A program made the translations under genes and the position numbers. The notes beneath the pieces are model-generated. The model was not told the origin of the DNA. It saw nothing but the letters and a program-made list of their open reading frames with translations, and did no database searches. From Nocardia cyriacigeorgica (GTDB taxonomy: Bacteria; Actinomycetota; Actinomycetes; Mycobacteriales; Mycobacteriaceae), in assembly GCF_005863245.1 (NCBI RefSeq), contig NZ_VBUT01000009.1, forward strand, positions 124,001 to 188,000: DNA of 64,000 bases. The letters are read 5' to 3'. Below are positions 44,001 to 50,000 of the stretch, in pieces; within the stretch, counting starts at the first letter, position 1; every line of letters starts with the position of its first letter.

Positions 44001-47000
44001 TCGATGACACCGGGCGTCGAGGCCTGGGGTTGCGTGAATGAGATGACCGCGTGCGCGTGCTGTGCGTGCGGTCCCGCCAACGACAGGACCTCGACCTCGG
44101 TGAATCCGCGGCGGGTCGCCATCTTTCCGGTCCAGGTGGTGGTTCGTGCGGCATCTTCCGGTGTGAGGCCCGCAGCGATGCCCGCGTTGAACGAGACGAG
44201 GTTGGAATCCTGGCCGTCGTCGTTTTTCCACACCGCTCGGATGCTGCGCACGTCCTGGCCGATGGCCTGCCACAGATCGTCGAACATCTCGGCGCCGCTC
44301 GGTGTGCGGTCGGAGCTCACGACCCGCAGGACGAGGGTGCCCGAACTGTCGACTTCGCCGGAGATCCCTTCGAGAAGCCGGGTGAGGTCTGCGTGGTCGC
44401 CGGCGCCGTACCTGTTGACGTAGCGGGTGATCGGAGCTTCCTCGGCCTTCACCCGCAGGAAGTCCATGACCTGCTGGTGCCAGTCGGCGCCGCCGATGCT
44501 GTCGAAGGTGGGACGAAGCTCGGCGAACTGCTCGGCGAACGCCTCGATGTCGGTGCGCAGCATGCCGTAGTCGAGGAAGTCGAAGCTGCGCGCGCCGGGG
44601 GCGAACGCGAATCGCGTCGCGAGGGGGCCGAGGAGTTGGCGCATTGCGGCGACCGCTGGGTCGTTGGCGTTCGGCTCGGTCGGTGACGGCTCCGAATCGG
44701 GGGCGTGATCGTCACCGCTGCCGGTCGGGTTGTATGCGGTCACCATCCCGGGGTCGAAGCGGCCGGGTGGATCCATCACCCCGGGGTGGTGGGATCGGCT
44801 GTCGGCTCGGCGCTGCGGAATGTCGAGGACGTCCGCCGGCGAGGTCGGTACCTTCGGCTGGGTGGGGGGCGCGGCGGGTCCTGTCGCTTCGGCCGGTTCG
44901 CTCACGCCCTCCGTCTGCGCCTCCGTCGGTACGACCGTCGTAGCGCTGGCTCCAGATCGGGGAGTATCGATGGCAGGCGATGATTCGGTGCTCTCGAGCG
45001 GTGCGTGGAATTCGAACCACATGTGCTTACCGCGGTCGTGGACGGTGACGCCGGTATCGTCGGCCAGGATGGCGGTCATGGCCAGTCCGCGGCCGCGGGT
45101 CGCTTCGAAGTCCATGAGGTCGCCGGGCTCGGGGACGTAGGTGCTGTCGTCGGAGACGGTGAATCGGAGAACGCGCTGACCGTCTTCGTGGCGTTCGGTG
45201 ATGGTGAGCAGGACCTCGCCGTTGGTGTGGCGTAGGGAATTGGCGACGTACTCGTCGAGGCCGACTCGTGCGTCGTCGAATCTGTCGAACCAGCTGAAAC
45301 TGTCGCGCACTGTCTGTGCCGCCCATCGGCGGGTGGGTGGGACAGGGGCGACGCGTTCGCCTTCTTCCCCGATTTGTCCGGGGGCGGTGCCGTCGGCACG
45401 GACGACGTGTTGCACCTCGACCGCCGCTGGGGGAGCGGAAGGTCCATCGTCGAGACCGGAGGCCGCCCGTTCGGCAGTCGATGACACGGTGACTACCGTT
45501 GCCTGTTCGGCCGGAGGCGCAATGAGTTGACGTTCGGTATTTCTCGTGGGGTCCGCTTCGTAGAACTCCTTCAGGTCGATGGTGGAGCCCGGGAAGCGAG
45601 ACTTCAGCGCCGCGTCGACAGAGCCCCGAAGCGCTTCGAGCCAGGCGGGATCTTGTGCCGGTAGCGCGTAGATTGTCGTCGCTTCCACCGCCCCGGAGTC
45701 GAAACGCCGATACAGCACCGTGAGATGCACGGTGTCACCGCCGATCTCGACACCGATCGACGGCGGCCTCCCGAGTTCTCGCCACATGGCCGGATGGCTC
45801 AGGTGGGAGGACTCGATCGCCTGCAACTCGACGGCTGGCGCGGGGCTCGCCGCGCCGGATGCTTCGTCCGCGGTGGCCGGTGTCATTTCCACCCGAATGT
45901 CGGTGACCAAGCCCCTGAGCTTGCCCTCGGGCGAGATGCCGTTGCTGCCGTCGTCGATATTGCGAGCGACGATGGTTCCCGAGACATTGTCGGGACCAGC
46001 GGATTCGCTGTTGTGCCGTCCCGCGCCCTCGTCGCCGCCGGGTGGGGTGTGGAAGGCCATGGGGCCCTCGACGGGTACGCCCTTCGAGAAGGGGGTGTGG
46101 GGGCGGGCGCTCAGGTCGCTGTCGGGGGTGCGGGCGGTGTCCAGGACGGGTGAGGTTGCGGGGTGGGCGGGTCGGCTGCGCGATGGTGGGGTGGTTGCGG
46201 CTGGTGTTTCGCCGGGGGGAAGCGCGGGTGCCTGGCGCGATTTGTGGTCGGTGGGCAGGAGCAGGCGGGCCAGGAGGGCGAAGCGGTGTTCGGGGGTGAG
46301 GGGGGCGTAGGCGGGGGTGTGGTTGGGGTCGTGGGATTCGCCTGCGAGGGCGGCTCGGGTCGTCAGCAGCTCGAACAGCTTGGGGAGGATGGCGGTGTTG
46401 CTGTACCTGCCGCCTGCGGCGAGACGCTTCGCGACCTCGTCGAGCAGTTGCCTCGGCCCGTCCTCCAGGGCGAACGACCAGGCGGATTGCTGGCCGGCGC
46501 TCGGCCGGGTCGGCAGATGCATGATGTAGTCGATGAGCTCGGACGCTTGGTCGGCGGCTCGAGCAGCTTGCCGGGGGTCCAGGCCCGCCACACCGTTGCG
46601 GGCCGCGTCGGCGATGGCTTGGACGATGTTGTTCTGGTAATCGTCGACGAGGACGGCGAGTTTCGCATCGACGGAGGCCAATTCGGAGCGTTTGTCGAAG
46701 GGCAGGCGGGCGCCGGCGTGGCGGAAATCTTGGTAGAGACGCTCGAGATAATCCTTTGTGCGGGGAGGGATATCCAGGTCGTCACGCTGGACATAGAGAT
46801 TTTCGATACGTTCGAACAGGTTTTTGTTCGTCAGGACGTCACGGTCGTGCCGTGACTTCATACCGGTGATGAAGTCGTCCAGCTCTTCGGCCGCTGCGTT
46901 CCGGTTTCCCCTGGGGCGCTTCAGGATTTGCTGCTCGGCGAGCCGCCGATACTCTTGGCCGGATTCGGCGAAGCGGTGCAGGGTGTTGTCGACGGTCGGT

Positions 47001-50000
47001 TCATCGGGGTTGTCCGCGATCTCGTCCAATTCCGCGTTGTGCTCGGCGATGGCCGCCGCCAGATCTCTTACATATTCGACGCGATCGACCTCGTCCCACC
47101 ACGGCTCCTCCCACGGCGAGGTGAATGGAAAGGGGTTGGTGCCGCGGATGTTGTGGCGGGTGCCGGGGGTGGAGAGGACAGGCCGGCGGGTTTCGGTCCG
47201 CGGCGGAGGGGGCGGGGCGAGCGCCGAGCTGGGGACACCGCCCTGGGTCGTCGGGACGCCGAAGTCCTCCAGGTATTCGAGACTGTCCGGGTTGAGTCCG
47301 GGGCGACCGCCGGGGCGCGCCGGTGCGCCGGGAGCCGACTCGTCCGCGTCGGTGGGGTACTTCCGCCCCAGATCCGCCGACAAAGGAACCGATGTCGGAC
47401 TGGCATCCAGTGAGGTCGACTGCGCGGCCGACAGGCGCGGAAGAGGGGTGATTTCCGGCCCCACCGGTGCTTCCGGCGTCAGTGGGCTGGTCGGGTCGTG
47501 TTCTTCCTGGTCATCCGGCGTGAAACGCGGGCGATTGGACCACGAATCGAGCGAGCCGCTGGACGGCACCCTGGGGACGATGGGCGTCCTGTTGCGCGTG
47601 TCCTCCTCCGGAGGGAGGGGGATGGCCGGGTTCGTGTAGATGGCCGGCGGCGGCATCGTGTACTCGTCGGGCGGGTCACCCAGCGGAAAGCCGGGAAGGC
47701 GCGGGGTTGTGAGGTCGGTGCCGAGCGGGAACTCGACGGTGCTCGGCATGACCGGAGTGAACTCTTCGGGCTCCTCCGGGAGGTCATCCGGATTGCTCGA
47801 GGTCCAGCCGGCGGTGGGGGCCGATGTATTCGCCGGGGTTTGCGTGGATGCGCCGGCGATCGGCGTCGTCGGGTGGGAGGCAGTGGGCGGGCGCGATTCC
47901 ACACCGGGAGCCGGTTGAGGCGGCGGCGCGACCGGAGTATGACCCATGGGTTGGCTGGTGGAGGGCGTGGCGGCCGCAGCAGATGCCACCGGGGGCGCCG
48001 GAAGAGGCGGGGCGGACGCCCGATCCGAGGTGGCTGTCGCCTCGCGTGCGCCGTCCGGCGGGATGGATTCCGGGACGACCCCGGACACGTTGTCGGCAGG
48101 CGCGTGTCGAACGGCGTCCGGAGCCGCACCAATGGCGGCCGAGGACATGGCTTCTGGGGTGAGTTTCGGTGGAACCGGCTGTGCGGGAGCGCCGGATGTC
48201 GTCGCGGTGGGTTCGGGCGCCGAGGCGACGCCGACGTCGCGGGGCGTCGGTTCCGTGAGATCGGGCGCCGTCAGGCCGGCGGTATCGCGGGCAGGGGAGA
48301 AGGTACCGCCGGGTATCTGCTGTGCGGGATCCGCCGAAGGTGGCCGCGGGTCCGGCTTCGTGTCGCCGGTTGTCGCCGGACCCGTCTCTCCCGCCGGTGG
48401 CTTGGAAGCTGTCGGGCCGGCTGATTCCCCGAGCCGGGTGGTGCCGGGTACCTGTTCGTTGGTTGTGGTGACCGGCTCGGCCGTCGTGGGCCGACTGTTG
48501 TTGGCGGTTGTCGCCGGACTCGTCGCTTCGGCCGGGGGCTTGGAAGCTGTCGGGCCTGCTGTTTCCCGGAGTGGGGTGACGGTGGCGTCGGGCGCCTGCT
48601 GTGTGGTGGTGGTGTCGGGCTCGACGGTCGTCGGGCGGGGGCTCGGAGTAGGCGATTCGGCAATGACCTCCGGCCGCGCCGAGTTGCTTGCGGTCTCGCC
48701 GGCGTCGCGGCCGGCCGGTGTGCTGTCCGCTTGCACCTCGCCATCCGCGGTCACCAGGGTCTCGCTGTCACCGGTGGGCCGTGGTTCGGGAGTAACCGCT
48801 GGCCCCACGTCGCCGTCGTCGCTGATCGCGACGGGATCCGGTTCGTCGACCGTCACACCCAGCCGCTCGAGATCGCGCAAGAACGCCGCCTCGAATTGTT
48901 CCCGATTCACCGGCGCGGCCTCGGGGATGACGTCCGGTGCCGGCGCCCCGCGTTCGAGCAGGTCCGCTCCACCCGGCGAGCGGTAGCCCAGCGGATCCAT
49001 CGACGGATGGGCTTGCGGCGTCTCGCCCGGTGCCAGTTCGAGTTTCGGGCGCCACGTGCCGTCGGGGCCGGATTGTTCGAAGACGACGCCGACGGTTTCC
49101 TCGACGTGCGGGGTGACTTCCCGGATCCAGTTCTCGACCGCGTTGTCCTCGATGCGGACCCGATCGGGGCCGAGCTGCTTGCCGTGCGCGTCCACCGTCC
49201 ACTCGACCACCAGGTCGCCGGAGGTGCGGCGGCGGATATTGCCGACCTGTTCGTGAATTTCCACGCGGCCGAGGCTGTTTCGGCTGAATGCCGCGGCGTG
49301 CGCGCCGGCTCCGTCTTTGAATTGCAGGCCGCCTGCGACCTTCACATTGTTGTTGGCGACGAAATCGACGAGAGCCTGCGGTGATTCGAAGCTCTGCCAA
49401 TGGCCGTTGTGGGCTTGGGCGTACACCTCGAGCGCGACGCCTTGCATGGCCGCCTGTTGATTGTCGATCAGCGTGGTGTCGATACCGTCGTATCCGGTTG
49501 TCTGCTTCATGTAGGACGCGACTTCGGGTGCGCAATTGCGCAGGCCCTTGTTCGTCTCGTGGGCCGGTACGAAGGTGGAGTCGCCCGGGTTCGGCGGCGG
49601 CGAGGGCGCGCTGTCGTTGGTGCGGGCAGCGTCCGGAGAACCCGAATCACCCTGTGCTACTGACACATCTGGTGCCGAATTCGACTCAGGTGCGGCGACG
49701 TCGGGTGCCGGACTCGGCTCGGGTGCGACAACGTCCGGCGCCGGCCTCGGCTCCGGCGCCGCCGGACCATCGGCAATGGTCCGCCCGCTCTCGCCGCCTC
49801 CCGCGTCCGGTACCGCGCGCACCTGGCCTGGGTCGCCGGAGAGGGGTGAGGCCGGTGGCGCGGTGACATCGGCCGGTCCGGAAACGCGCCCGGTGGCGTC
49901 CGGCCCACCCGCACCACGAACCGGCTGCGACGACTCGGCACCGGTGCCCCCGGCCTGCGCCGTCGGACCGTTCCCCGCACCGGTGTTCGGGCCACCCGCG

